Shown piece after piece: positions 11,501 through 19,987 of a stretch of DNA of 64,000 nucleotides. Numbering within the stretch: the stretch's first letter is position 1; every line of letters begins with the position of its first letter. Under the pieces are notes generated by a model. It was not told where the DNA came from and made no database searches. It worked only from the letters and a program-made list of their open reading frames with translations. The translations under genes and the position numbers were made by a program. The stretch is from Piromyces finnis. Taxonomy: Eukaryota > Neocallimastigomycota > Neocallimastigomycetes > Neocallimastigales > Neocallimastigaceae. The stretch spans positions 992,001 to 1,056,000 of the forward strand of contig MCFH01000002.1 in the NCBI GenBank assembly GCA_002104945.1, in the 5' to 3' direction.

Positions 11501-14500
11501 ATGAAAATTTTTGAGAAGAATATTCATAAAGAATTTATTAATTCAAATATCATAAGTATATTCCAGGAAATAAATATTGATGGTGATATAGATATTAACA
11601 AGCTAATTAAAATATTATTTAATGATTATATTGTAATATATTTATCAAAAGACAATACTAATAGAAATAATCTAGATTGTTTAACATTTAAAAGAGAAAT
11701 TATAAATTTATTTTATAAATTATTCAATTTATATATTTTTGACGATAATGATGATATTATAATGACCTTTGAAAATTTAGAAAGATATGTTTTATTTATT
11801 GAATCATATAAAGAATATATTATAATGTTAGCTCAATTTATTTGTACTATGGATTCATATGTTCAAGACTTTTTAAATAATTATATTTCCAAAATTTCAG
11901 AAAGAATGTTTAAAATAAAGAAAGGCAAAACATCAAATATTTATAAATTATTTTTCAATTTATATGAAACTATTGTATATTGCATTCTTAATACTTATAA
12001 TGATAAAAGTATGAATGATATGTCTAATGAAAATTTCGAAGAGCTCTTGAATGAAATTAAACTTTTTTCAGATAATTTAATAAAAATTAATATAAATTTG
12101 AATTTAAATTTAAAACAATACTTATATTTATTAGATTTTATAAATATTAAGGAAACCTTTAGTAAAAACGGAATTCCACTAAAGGAGAATCTAATAAAAA
12201 TATTAAAGCTCATATATGAAGAAAATTCAATATATTTTAATGATAATTTAAAAAGTGATAATTATACTATCGAGCCCATTTCAAAAGAATTTGAATTCAT
12301 TAAAAGAAAATTAAATAATGAGGAGTTCTCAATACTAGGAGGAAAATTATTGAATAATAAAATAAGGATGTCTATAAGCGATGAATATAGAGTAAAATTA
12401 TTAAAAATTCTTTGTTCAAACAATCAAATTATAAATAAAACCAAAATATTTTTTGAACTCATTTTTAAAAATTATTGTATATGTCCAATTAATTTAATAA
12501 ATGATGCACAAAATAATAATAGTAAAGCCCAAAAGCGTTATGAAAAATATAGTAAAGATGAAGATTTAACTGAAAATAATTATAGTGATTACGAAACTAA
12601 AGACGATGAAAGTGAAAATGAAGGAACTAGTGAAAGAAGCTTTAGTGATTATGAAGTTGAAGATGAGGATGAAAGTGAAAATGAAGGAACTAGTGAAAGA
12701 ACCTTTAGTGATTATGAAGTTGAAGATGAGGATGAAAGTGGAAATGAAGAAATAAGTGAAATAAGTCTTAGTGATTATGAAGACGATGTCTATAAATATA
12801 CTGAATATGAAAATAAAAATATTATTTACGATTATACTAGTATTAGATTTTTAAATCAATTAAAACATAATGAAAGTAATAAAGTTATAATATTCTTAAA
12901 TAAAACTGAAAATAAGCATTTAGACGAAGTTTTACTGTCCTTTTATGATGGAAAAATTTCAAAATATTTTGAGGATATGAACAATAATGTTAACAATATT
13001 TTATTTAATCAATCATTACAAATATTTAAAGATACTATTATTTATATTGAAAATGAATTAAGCAAAGGAACTAGAAAGAATAAACTAGGAATACTTTATT
13101 GTATATCCTACATAAAACTATATTGCTATTATTTATGTATACTCATAAAGGATAGAGAAGATATGAAAGATTTAATTAATGATAATATACTCAAGTTTTT
13201 AAATGATACAAATAAATTTAGAAAAGTTATTAAGATATACATTCTTAAAGTATTAAATAGAATTATCTTTGATAATTATGATAAATTAATAGAATTTATA
13301 AACAAATATGAGTTGTTTATTTATGATTTCGATTTTAGTGAGAATATTAAATATTCCTTAAATTATTTATTCCTTCAAAACAACACATTTGATATCTACA
13401 AAAATATGAGAAAAATATATATGTCAAATAAAATGATACATTTTAATACACATGATGATATGCTAAACGCTATTAAAAATAATAATATCCTAAATTTCTA
13501 TGACTTGATTATTAATGAGAAAATATCAAGTCTACCCAAAAATATTAATAATATCTATGCTAGTAATTACAAAGAATTATTTAGATATACTTCAAATATT
13601 ATAAATGAAATTAGTCTACCTGAAGTTACAAAAAATATTATTTCAGTTTACCTTGATATCCATTCAATTATAGAACAAAAAGAGTTTATTCAAACAATTT
13701 CACCTTTTGAATATGAAATTCTTTTATATGCCCATAAATTTTCTTTAATTTGTTCTCTTTCAAAACCAAATACAGTATATTACAATATTTTGTCGCCGAA
13801 TATAAAAAATACTATTCAAAATATATATATTCCAGGAGGAGAACCAAAGTATAATTTATTTATAGAATCTGTTGATGAAATAAATAAATATTTTAAAAAT
13901 GGAGGAAGTGAAGAGGTTTATATGTGTAGTTGTGGTTACTGGTATAATATTAAAGACTGTGGAAGACCATGGATAACACATAAATGCCCTGTTTGTATGG
14001 AATATATAGGAGGATCAAATCATGTTCTTTTTCAAAGATCTGGTCATGTTAGAATTTGTACTAATGAAATTCACCGTATGAAATTTAGTGAAAATATTCC
14101 ATATAAAATGTTAAGCAATATAATATATGAAGCTGAAGAGCAAAAAGCAATTCAAATTATTGGATTTAAAAAAGTATTAAAAAAATACTTTTTAAGTAAA
14201 GCCAAAAAAGTTAGAAATATGAATAATATAACCTACAGAATATTAAGTTTTATATTTTACTCATGTATTTTCTATAACGAAAAAATTAAAAATATTAATT
14301 TTAATTATTTAAGTAATTTCTATTATGAAGACTCGAAAGAAGATTGTTCTATATTAAAAATATTAATTGATTCATGGAATATTTTATCTGAAGAATTATT
14401 TAAAAGAGATATTGACAATATTCAAATATTCATAAATATGATTATCCCAGATATTAGTAAATTAATTATTGAAAATAGCAATGCTATGACTGAATCAGAA

Positions 14501-15184
14501 GTAAGAAATAATTTTGAAGAATTATGTAATCAAATAATTGAAAGGGCAATTAATAATTATACTAATTATTATCCTGTCTATATTAATAATAACAAAGAAA
14601 TATTACAAATAAATGATGATACAATTAAATCTATTCTACAAGAAACCACTAACTTTAATAATTTATCAAAAGATGACTACCCATTAATTCAATATTTCTA
14701 TGCAGCCAGTTATCCATCCTATGAAGGCTTCTATAAAGAATTTTATTCATTACAAGATAATTTAAAGTATCCAGTCTTAGCAAATTATCTTAAATCCACA
14801 CAAGAAAATAGTGAAAAAATTAAATTGTTACAAAATTTCCATTTAATAAATCCTCTTATTACCTATTCATTAGAAAAGTATTCAAATAAGATTTCAAGAA
14901 AAGAAGCTAAAGAAATAATAATTAAAAATGAATTAGAAAATGATAAATATATGAAAAAATTATTTATAAACTTTAAAAAAGGATGGAAAAATATATATCA
15001 AAAACTGTCTAACTATGACTGTAGTGGAAAATTACCTGAAATGTTTATTGAAGAAAATAAATGTTTATCCTATATCTTAAATGATTATCATGAAAATAAT
15101 TATGGAAAGTACATTTCTACCGTCTATAAAGATTTTATTACATATCAAAATGAAATATACTATTTCAAGATATCTCGTAAATAG
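2543..15184 (+). CDS. RNF213: RNF213/mysterin-like giant AAA+ ATPase with RZ-type zinc finger (main frame)
   Basis: About 4,200 codons without an intron. Residues below count from the TTG at 2573. A degenerate P-loop, STGLGKSS, lies near 1297. AAA module 3 has Walker A GETGCGKT near 1695 and Walker B VFLDEINTCN near 1755. Module 4 has GKPGCSKS near 2018 and IYFDEMGLAE near 2089, followed by GISNWPFDASKMNRGIH. The motif FRCIVLLNRDEINEQDPPFINRFE follows in pieces near 2405. An acidic 21-residue tandem repeat covers 3338-3405. An RZ-type zinc finger lies at about 3778-3825 (CSCGYWYNI, CGRP, KCPVC, IGG). These match animal RNF213, a ubiquitin ligase and dynein-like ATPase whose active modules are AAA3 and AAA4. 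No RING finger is visible. The frame is bounded upstream by an in-frame TAA (2540) and ends TAG at 15182, where the C-terminus seems to continue in another frame. It is either a recently broken gene or one with two sequencing errors. Confidence 0.85.
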   Translation, partial: NSKLSIIKYILKKKDIFNYLKSDNLQLIFERTDRTKISFNNILNLVSDYNEYLKLFINNEEYIMKQTPTINYKYIPSPDSFIDIELFIRYFKIIVKLEINEVDFNFIKEKINIIIDILKNKDYEKLIILKKLFNNCENIPNKVRKSLIDKINYSIHITGKEFILENKLNNNDIINFIIMDAPIYSKDYKNNKVYASLIKFVDINNIDEEFCKKFNDNSKISSYEKIFGKENYNIFLDSLINNVKSFRHINILFGLFNMKDEQNSNKVDIDIIKKIINLISKKDLEKDEISLSELKSTIFLLYKLTSKCNDNNLINQLIRGTKNTFNNKNEINDIFIFILNKYEILNRQLVGKLIENITDFSNIDKIFDIIDYLDNKEIKLKFIETLRHSIVNENDFFGLHFSNNLNILNHLIKRNYFKYNDRKFKKLYYVKRTYEIVNNTIKKLNDHQYKMDQVKIMKQLYQTKVENEHGNSLKERFSILSLGNIDINKTYQSTIEKINSCLEILNKIEKIISVFRNYYPNDRGKIIVTYEGIREEVIKNPIHNFPTLGKLLNFEIFYTEALEISKLMESKFFIGIYQYEKDSNYEILCNNKEKDKILLDLSKNRFNMLKNMFVGKEDEINLSFLKEIISPIAHNEMKKEFNYLKKIFNIDNNKNSKIIYNKIMLLKNREKNIKTINNLIALLNLFQLNSNIIINKLNDYNKNIMNSKTLNDLFIFDEKIKNLKLEVLNMKYTKVINNMFEKPELINFINKNSTSDIQMMGEFIDETEHIFITQSDIDILEACKAFIDELRNKSLNLNENEFFIVFMNHINNNENYSNIHEKFRNSYEKLNHFYELNNIYLNPNELNKMHIKNIYKKSKFYIIYDDKDAEYKCTVSYLNNNDKEIEKNFDEIMELRVVALLRKKDQKDNEYFKICYNFANIINNIKDILGLLNIISIKGYYESIKYEINLENGNVIGYKIRSNSIHNNYEDQGKDLEGVLKELHYISDCQNKEYMSIYSDKPFIRMIHGRLFSKIYNLMYTLNKNSENDLNPNLIISNELYNIIKYIIFNILDKNENMNIDKLKLLKILMDARIDVEFNAENQLKQMLLDINHYIYKIHKNYNIGIDNIYQKSKILNNKNKKGIYCLFCELENIEKNIIYYSIDLTNKLPLAQCVLYCNNETSEGEITSFIYNSVKCNQNALFILIKPEYLNINQKNVLIELLKDLYASSPQNMESVLLIIYSDQGKTKEIIIEIEKLPYIQHLVNDNENEKEDEIKNKSNNSNNGNNIMNGIKNKYTNDSDNIQDKMNDIIKEVENHLDIEVYCSESTGLGKSSLIKSLFEKEYPDYIYIYFRIGDDFDKQKIIKRLLEFTGKKIALHLDIYPSNHIDQMNEFLFSFLILRFYNQNDNIFYYGDEMKIKIEIQNHFIDLKIVFPILTVFKNVHLDHNNKPLLNISKNINSDIQIVCNFLKNIKEISQKNIYEIIQPLDDRTCRDLIREYLEVPNPNFYQIESYIKIIAEQLKLFSNSVYLSIELLREYDMLYLRSFFVNALATATKYFITSSYEHIYKGQNITYNQQKEKVDLEKANKEAINALSKVKPFSFKKIKPSLILINEDEQSLSMIMTCKKNTNEYKSINNFVKLGSYSEVLNYNKLTTKDFLIEIKKVFNLYNYIEENDGTGSMEKDGKKLEPLCNIVKSYVFTADNFTKLIFISQKLRNNIPVILMGETGCGKTSLIRIIAKLKGITMYILNIHAGTEENDIIEFINDKDLLIDLNNENSINEPIWVFLDEINTCNLLGLISELILKHSCNGKKIKKEVVFIAACNPYRLNSSKREIVGLYDENKNVVRQLVYNVNPLPPSLLHYVIDFSTPSKDDIRKYISTMINEILQKLNLKNYIYEKIKVIAEAAIYNANEFIKNNYDISSVSLREIRRWGILFKWFSNILLENSYLKSKIKFNEEQKYLYSLNLSIYFSYYARIFNKEKRKLFHDEMKKSFEENFDFDEFPKRIQLLIANAVDLEKGIAKNKALLENLFAIFVCLNTKIPLFIIGKPGCSKSLSTQLIFNSMRGQESSHEFFKGFPKVYTKSYQGSPTSTSKGILNIFKKARDSLKNKSKDIISAIYFDEMGLAENSENNPLKVLHSQLEYDDNEKKVAFIGISNWPFDASKMNRGIHLSIPEPDNEDLTETALSIAESYDPKLILDYSEYFKYLSYTYYNYKNLLKEDPSKFENTNPADQKIESSKNNIKEFHGTRDFYHLIKIASRLLIESDFTKDTQEIESILNESIERNFGGLDNSVKIFKTLLKDYYSSIQEPKEYNVMKCIINNIQDNNSRYLLIETKNSINQLLITLFLNKLGKNYEFYYGSKFEEDVTQGYYSAKVLHKVQVTMEQDCAMILMYLTSMYPSLYDLFNQNFRKEGDRYARIALGNANSQNYKVHNNFRCIVLLNRDEINEQDPPFINRFEKHIIITEDLLNEKQIDFSKQIYSIFSELIEENNESGYHIQINFDLEEIQAIVFQILINNSKPIIKRENQLNIELNNEDTNVDDDIFEKSSNNNKVILKLEDLNNYDILKKKVYNKIVPTLSQDVLFYFKNSNSGRLNRSEFQTILNIYSSEESQHQNIKNYLKNMTSNRHIILTYSNILVPIFENDNDNGGITNKKYGIFNKSSTLNEFISRYNSERDIEDIITNYFTNDNYNLCIYHFNQEDCIHLNHVKYLIENYGNSMDNLNENKNIKKSIIFIIHLKRVIDNEENKINGDNSNLISKEHFISRLSEWKQFFIDNLNGKEIDTRKVLNSTNFELFQNEELFNIDNELANSLYNSFSYIKYNYQINLSKIEINNHISELCKYILNNNNLKEKIINSIYKKIKSYKENIIISIFEKYNFEETDIDFISIIIKYMKSIFKDSLISTLIQFEQNHIISSKASNLYENEIEYFETIYDKKINSFDSTLQKYSGFSRQQINIYLGISFPFIIPKLKNIQKYIKNNIIKDYIKNEIDYDPINIEKYKNKMKIFEKNIHKEFINSNIISIFQEINIDGDIDINKLIKILFNDYIVIYLSKDNTNRNNLDCLTFKREIINLFYKLFNLYIFDDNDDIIMTFENLERYVLFIESYKEYIIMLAQFICTMDSYVQDFLNNYISKISERMFKIKKGKTSNIYKLFFNLYETIVYCILNTYNDKSMNDMSNENFEELLNEIKLFSDNLIKININLNLNLKQYLYLLDFINIKETFSKNGIPLKENLIKILKLIYEENSIYFNDNLKSDNYTIEPISKEFEFIKRKLNNEEFSILGGKLLNNKIRMSISDEYRVKLLKILCSNNQIINKTKIFFELIFKNYCICPINLINDAQNNNSKAQKRYEKYSKDEDLTENNYSDYETKDDESENEGTSERSFSDYEVEDEDESENEGTSERTFSDYEVEDEDESGNEEISEISLSDYEDDVYKYTEYENKNIIYDYTSIRFLNQLKHNESNKVIIFLNKTENKHLDEVLLSFYDGKISKYFEDMNNNVNNILFNQSLQIFKDTIIYIENELSKGTRKNKLGILYCISYIKLYCYYLCILIKDREDMKDLINDNILKFLNDTNKFRKVIKIYILKVLNRIIFDNYDKLIEFINKYELFIYDFDFSENIKYSLNYLFLQNNTFDIYKNMRKIYMSNKMIHFNTHDDMLNAIKNNNILNFYDLIINEKISSLPKNINNIYASNYKELFRYTSNIINEISLPEVTKNIISVYLDIHSIIEQKEFIQTISPFEYEILLYAHKFSLICSLSKPNTVYYNILSPNIKNTIQNIYIPGGEPKYNLFIESVDEINKYFKNGGSEEVYMCSCGYWYNIKDCGRPWITHKCPVCMEYIGGSNHVLFQRSGHVRICTNEIHRMKFSENIPYKMLSNIIYEAEEQKAIQIIGFKKVLKKYFLSKAKKVRNMNNITYRILSFIFYSCIFYNEKIKNINFNYLSNFYYEDSKEDCSILKILIDSWNILSEELFKRDIDNIQIFINMIIPDISKLIIENSNAMTESEVRNNFEELCNQIIERAINNYTNYYPVYINNNKEILQINDDTIKSILQETTNFNNLSKDDYPLIQYFYAASYPSYEGFYKEFYSLQDNLKYPVLANYLKSTQENSEKIKLLQNFHLINPLITYSLEKYSNKISRKEAKEIIIKNELENDKYMKKLFINFKKGWKNIYQKLSNYDCSGKLPEMFIEENKCLSYILNDYHENNYGKYISTVYKDFITYQNEIYYFKISRK
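12584..12787 (+). repeat. Acidic 21-residue coding tandem repeat (3.3 copies)
   Basis: Units at 12584-12643 (20 codons), 12644-12706 and 12707-12769 (21 codons each), plus a partial unit to 12787. The consensus starts SDYEVEDEDE and continues SENEGTSER. The third copy is the most diverged. It lies inside the RNF213-like frame, upstream of the zinc finger, and is very acidic, so it is probably a disordered linker. Confidence 0.9.
13903..14052 (+). other. RZ-type zinc-finger coding segment
   Basis: The segment encodes GGSEEVYMCSCGYWYNI, then DCGRP, HKCPVC, YIGGSNH and a following basic GHVRI. The pattern C-x-C-G-x-x-Y, CGRP, C-x-x-C, IGG-x-x-H matches the RZ finger of RNF213 and ZNFX1. From memory the family consensus begins C-x-x-G-H-x-Y; here the His position is Tyr, and an additional Cys two residues after the first may take the metal-ligand role. 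In RNF213 this finger supports RING-independent ubiquitin transfer, which would be relevant because no RING is seen here. Confidence 0.75.
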
Positions 15185-15467
15185 TATATTTAATCATTAT
15201 GACTGGAATATATTTGATTTTTTGGATAAAGACTACAGACCAGAATTATGGAACAAAAGTATAATTTCAGAAGACTATGAAACTTTATTTAATGAAGAAT
15301 TCAATGAATTAAAAAATATAAATATAAAAATTGGGCAATCCCTTCAATTTTATAAAAATTTAAGTGTGGAGAAAAAAACAAAAGATAAACAATCTTCTAA
15401 ATCAAATAATAACAAAATAAAGAATTCAACAAAGGTAAAGAAACCCAAAAGGTTTTTGGATTATTAA
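15168..15467 (+). CDS. RNF213: C-terminal tail of RNF213-like protein in a shifted frame
   Basis: The main frame stops at 15182-15184. The next frame is open from upstream of the stop to the TAA at 15465-15467, and encodes RYLVNSIFNHYDW, then about 70 further residues ending in a Lys/Ser-rich basic tail (KVKKPKRFLDY). RNF213-type proteins keep a helical C-terminus after the YQN motif. Skipping one base between about 15150 and 15170 would join the two frames smoothly. No GT-AG intron fits. I infer a frameshift or base-call error. The tail on its own has no convincing independent start. Confidence 0.55.
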   Translation, partial: RYLVNSIFNHYDWNIFDFLDKDYRPELWNKSIISEDYETLFNEEFNELKNINIKIGQSLQFYKNLSVEKKTKDKQSSKSNNNKIKNSTKVKKPKRFLDY

Positions 15468-16525
15468 CTTTTTATTTTATGAAAAAAATACATTAGAAAC
15501 GAAATTATAAAATGTAGTTATAAAATAATTTTTCATATTTTTATTATAGTTTAATTAAACAAACTTATTTCTAATAAAAAAATAAAAATATATAGAAATT
15601 ACTATATAATCCTATAAAATATATAAAAAATAAATATATAAAATATTATAAATTATTATCAATTTTCATATTTTTTAAAGGATAATCCTTAATGATTTTA
15701 AATGTAGTATTAACAAAAAAATTAATATTAAATAAAAAATATATATAATAAATTTAATATTAGTTACACAAAGAAATATTTTATTTTACTATAATACAAC
15801 TATTTTATTTTATTTTATTTAATATTATTAAAAAATAATTATATTTATACTTGAATTTTTTTAAAAAAAAAAATTAATAACAATTATGGTTGATATCAAA
15901 AATAAAAATAAAAAAAAAAAAAAGCACTTTATTAATCAAGTTAGAAATAAATCAAATATTTGGTATGATGTTAAAAAATAATTGTATATTGCATAATTGT
16001 TGTATCTTCAATTTCAATTTCATCCATGTATTTTATTTTCTTTTACAATAATTAAAATGATATGAATATATTACATGATATAAATATTTTCCTTTTTTCA
16101 ATTATTAAATTAAAATTAATGAAAAAACGTGCATTAAAAAGTTTTAATATAACTATATCAAATTTAATTTTTTTTTTTTTTTTTTTTTTTTTTTGAAATT
16201 CCAAAAATAAAATAAAGTAGAATTTGTAATAAATTAAAAAAGGAAAGATATATAATTAAAAAAAGAAAGAAGAAATTATTAAAAAAAATAAGAAGAAATA
16301 AATAAATATTAATAAAACTAAAAAAATAATAATCCAAGTGTTTTAAAATTTAATTTATTAAATAAGAAAAAATATAAATATACAAATATACAAATAAACT
16401 AAAGATATAAAATAAAAATAAAATAAAAAGCAAAAAAAAAAAAAACAACTATAATAATTAATGATAATTAATAAATGAAAGAAAAGAAATACAAAAATTA
16501 AAATAAAGAAGAAAGTAATAATAAA
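15468..16525. other. Non-coding gap between RNF213-like and CABLES-like genes
   Basis: The stretch is A/T rich with no supported gene. It includes an uninterrupted T tract at about 16167-16194 and a long A-rich leader directly before the CABLES-like ATG. The 3' UTR of the RNF213-like gene and the promoter of the next gene are expected here, but I cannot place either. Confidence 0.6.
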
Positions 16526-19352
16526 ATGAGTGAAGTTTATAGATTCAATAAACATGAAAATAATGAAAAAAATCGAAAAAATGCAGCATTTAGTTTTTTA
16601 AAAAATATTAAACTAGGGAATGAACCATTAATAAATAAAGAAAAAAAATCTTTAATTAATGAAAAAAGGGGGTTTTCAAGAGAAAATAGTTTTAATAATT
16701 CAAGAGATAATGAATATGAGAAAGATGAAACAAAAAGTACTAATTCTAAACCTAAATTTTTCATTGATGATGGTAGTGATAATGAATCAAATTCTTCAAA
16801 TTCCAAAGAACATGTGTCTTTTTCTTTGAGTTCCATCACAGAAAATCAATCACAATCAGAATTTAATAAAGAAGCATGTTTTATTAATCATTCCAATTAT
16901 ACTGAAATTAATAGAATGGCAGATAAACCAAGAAGAAATATGTCAAGTATTATCAATAGACCAAAAATTAATGATATTAGTGCAGGACATAATTTTAAGA
17001 CTTTATGGTCTAATCGTAGAAATACATATGATTCCCAAGTTTTTGGAAGAATTCATTCACTTTCCGATTTAACAGAACTTTCAAAACAAGATAAATCTAA
17101 TACATTGTCAATGTGTGGTAAATCAAATTCAGGTGATAATATGATAAGAAAGAGACAATCTTCAATAAATATTCATCCAGCACCTGTTACAAAAGATAAA
17201 CGTCAAAGAGCAGCAAAAAAATTCTTATCAAATATACAATTAGTTCCTCCACAAACAAATAAAATTGCCTTTAAAGAAAAAGAAATAAGAAAATTAAATT
17301 TCAACGGATATAACAGAGAAAGTAAGATGAAATTTCATATATTGTTTAGATTATTTTAGTAATGAAATTTTAAAAAAAAAAAAAAAAGTTTAAATTTATA
17401 AATAATCTTATAACTTTTATTATCAAATAGTTTTTTATTAACTTATTTATTCTAATCTAAAACTTTTAATTAATTATTATATTTAAACATCAAACATTAT
17501 TATTAATATAATATATTTTTTTTATTAATATTATAATGTTTTAATAATGAAAAACAAATTTTAAAATTACAATTATTTTACGAATGAATCTTTAAATGTA
17601 TTTTCAAATTAAATAACATTTAGCATCATTGACATCAAATTATCTATCGATTAAAGGTTCACAATTAAAAAATTATGAAAATGAAAATAAAGATGATCAC
17701 GAAAAAGAATTATTCAACACAGTTTTAAATAATATTCAAGTTTACACATCGCCAAATGTAATATACTATAACTATTATTGAAAAACAATTATATATACAT
17801 ATATATAATAATAATAATTTTGTTTATCATATTATTACATTATTATTATATTAATAAAGGGTAATATCATAGGGACTTTTTCAGTACTTAATCCTAGAAA
17901 TTTTAGAGAAAATAGAACAAAAATTATGAGTATGAATAGAAATAGGAATTATAGTATTAGGTAAAAATTTAAAAGAATTAATTCAAAAATTAATATAAAA
18001 AATAATCCATTTTAAAATCTGTTATTAATCACACATAAAATATATAAATAGAAATAACAAAAAAGATATATCATTTAAGTTACCAAATATTCAAATAAGA
18101 AAAAGGGTAAAGATATAATATATATATATATATACTTCTTAATAATTAATTAATTGTTATTGATATATCATCTATACTCAATATTTCCTTTTTTTTTTAA
18201 ATATATATATGTTATAATTCACCACCATATTATATCATCATGTATAGACTGCAGAATCATATGCTAAATTATTAATGCCTTCACATTCACTAGAGAAAAA
18301 ACCGCCAGATAATTATCACATTACTGTATTAGATGATCCAACTTTAATTACAGGAAAACATAAAACTATTATTGCTCTTCCATATTTTATGGTAATTTTA
18401 ACTATTACTGCATTTATTTAACATATATATATAAATATTAATATGATATTAAATTATAATATCACAGAGTTCAATTATTCAATATTCAAGGCCATCAGAT
18501 CTTAAAAAAGAGTTAAATGAACAATTCCGACAACTTCATCCAGACTTAGATCCATCTTTAACTCTTACCCAAATTAGAAAAGTAAAAAAGAATATATATA
18601 TTGCTGCACAAGAAATGGTATTTATTTATTTCTGTTTTTTTTTTTTATCTTTTAATAAATTATCAATAAACTAAAAAAAAAAAAAAATATCTATAATATA
18701 AAATTTAATATATAAAAATATATGATAAATAGAATCTTGAATTGTCAAGTGTTGCAAAAGCTTATGTTTATTTTGAAAGATTAATATTAAAGGTTAGTAA
18801 TAATATTAATATTTAATAACATAAAAATGTAATATATATCATTAATTATATATATCACAAATAAACAGAAAGAAGTAAATAAAAATAATAGAAAATTAAT
18901 TGGAGGTATGTGTTTAAAAATAATAATATAGTTTTTATATATATATCTATTAAAAAAATTTAAATAAATATTGATTTAACTAAATATTATTTTTCTTTTC
19001 AGCAACATGCTTATTTTTAGCAACAAAAGTTAATGATCCAAAAGAAGTTTCATATTCAGATCTTCTAAGAGTAATATATGTTTTATTTTTAAAAAAAAAA
19101 AAAAATCTAATATATTATAATATTTACATATTTTTTATTTTTACTTTATATTAGGTTTTAAGTAAAATTATGGAAGTATCACCTAAAGAAATTAGAGAAA
19201 ATGAATTCAATGTTTTTGTAGCATTAGAATTTGTTCTTTATGTACCACTTTGGGATATAAGGCCTCATTTTGAAAGACTTATAACCTCTTCAGAATTCCC
19301 AAAAGTAGATATGAGCGAATACATTGGAGATAAAATGTTTTATTATAATTAA
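16526..19352 (+). CDS. CABLES: CABLES-like (Cdk5 and Abl enzyme substrate) cyclin-related protein, ten exons, 580 aa
   Basis: Exons: 16526-17321, 17624-17757, 17860-17960, 18052-18106, 18248-18391, 18468-18617, 18733-18792, 18869-18905, 19003-19070, 19155-19352. All have GT-AG borders and phases close to 580 codons plus stop. The N-terminal half is Ser/Asn-rich and disordered. It carries two AA-x-x-FL-x-NI motifs (NAAFSFLKNIKL near 19; QRAAKKFLSNIQL near 227), as in animal CABLES. The C-terminal half is the cyclin-like domain: LDDPTLITGKHKT, then PSDLKKELNEQF, LTLTQIRKVKK, AKAYVYFERLILK, NKNNRKLIGGATCLFLATK and FNVFVALEFVLYVP. CABLES proteins link cyclin-dependent kinases to tyrosine kinases in animals; a fungal role is unknown. 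The family call is strong because order and spacing of the conserved blocks agree; partners cannot be predicted. Confidence 0.88.
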
Positions 19353-19987
19353 ATAACAATTTTCGGAATTATTATATCTGTATATATCTATCATTTATAT
19401 ATTATTTCATTATTCTTTATTTCTATATTGTTTTTTATTTCGATAAAACATAATATAGTATAATAAATAGAATTTTAAATGTTTTAACATACTTAATATA
19501 CCATATTCTTATAAAAGCTAAACAATTTAATTAAATAATAATAATAATAATAATAATAAAATTAAATAAGAAATTAACAATAAATTAATAAAACATAATA
19601 TCTCTTTATCTATTATAACATATTTATATACCAAAATTTATATGAATATATATATTTATAAATAAAGAATTCTAATATTTTTTATTATATTTTTTTATTA
19701 ATAGGATAAAAAAAAAAAAATAATTATTTGTTAAATGATAGATCGTTTTAAAAAGCCTTTATATATTATATAAAGTATAAAGAAATAAAAAAAAAAAAAA
19801 CTTATTACTATTTATCATTATAATAATTATGCTATATTATACTATATTATTTTTATGTCTTGATAATAATATTATTATCATTATTAGTTGTTTTTTTTTT
19901 TTTTATTATTTATTTTTTTGTATATTTTGTTTAATTTTAATACTATTAAGTTCAATAGATTTATGAATAAATAGTTAAATATTTATT
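19353..19987. other. Convergent intergenic region
   Basis: The region lies between the 3' ends of the CABLES-like (+) and TSR-module (-) genes. It is A/T rich, with a short AAT run at about 19537-19560 and several A and T tracts. No gene is visible. Both polyadenylation sites should fall here. Confidence 0.6.
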
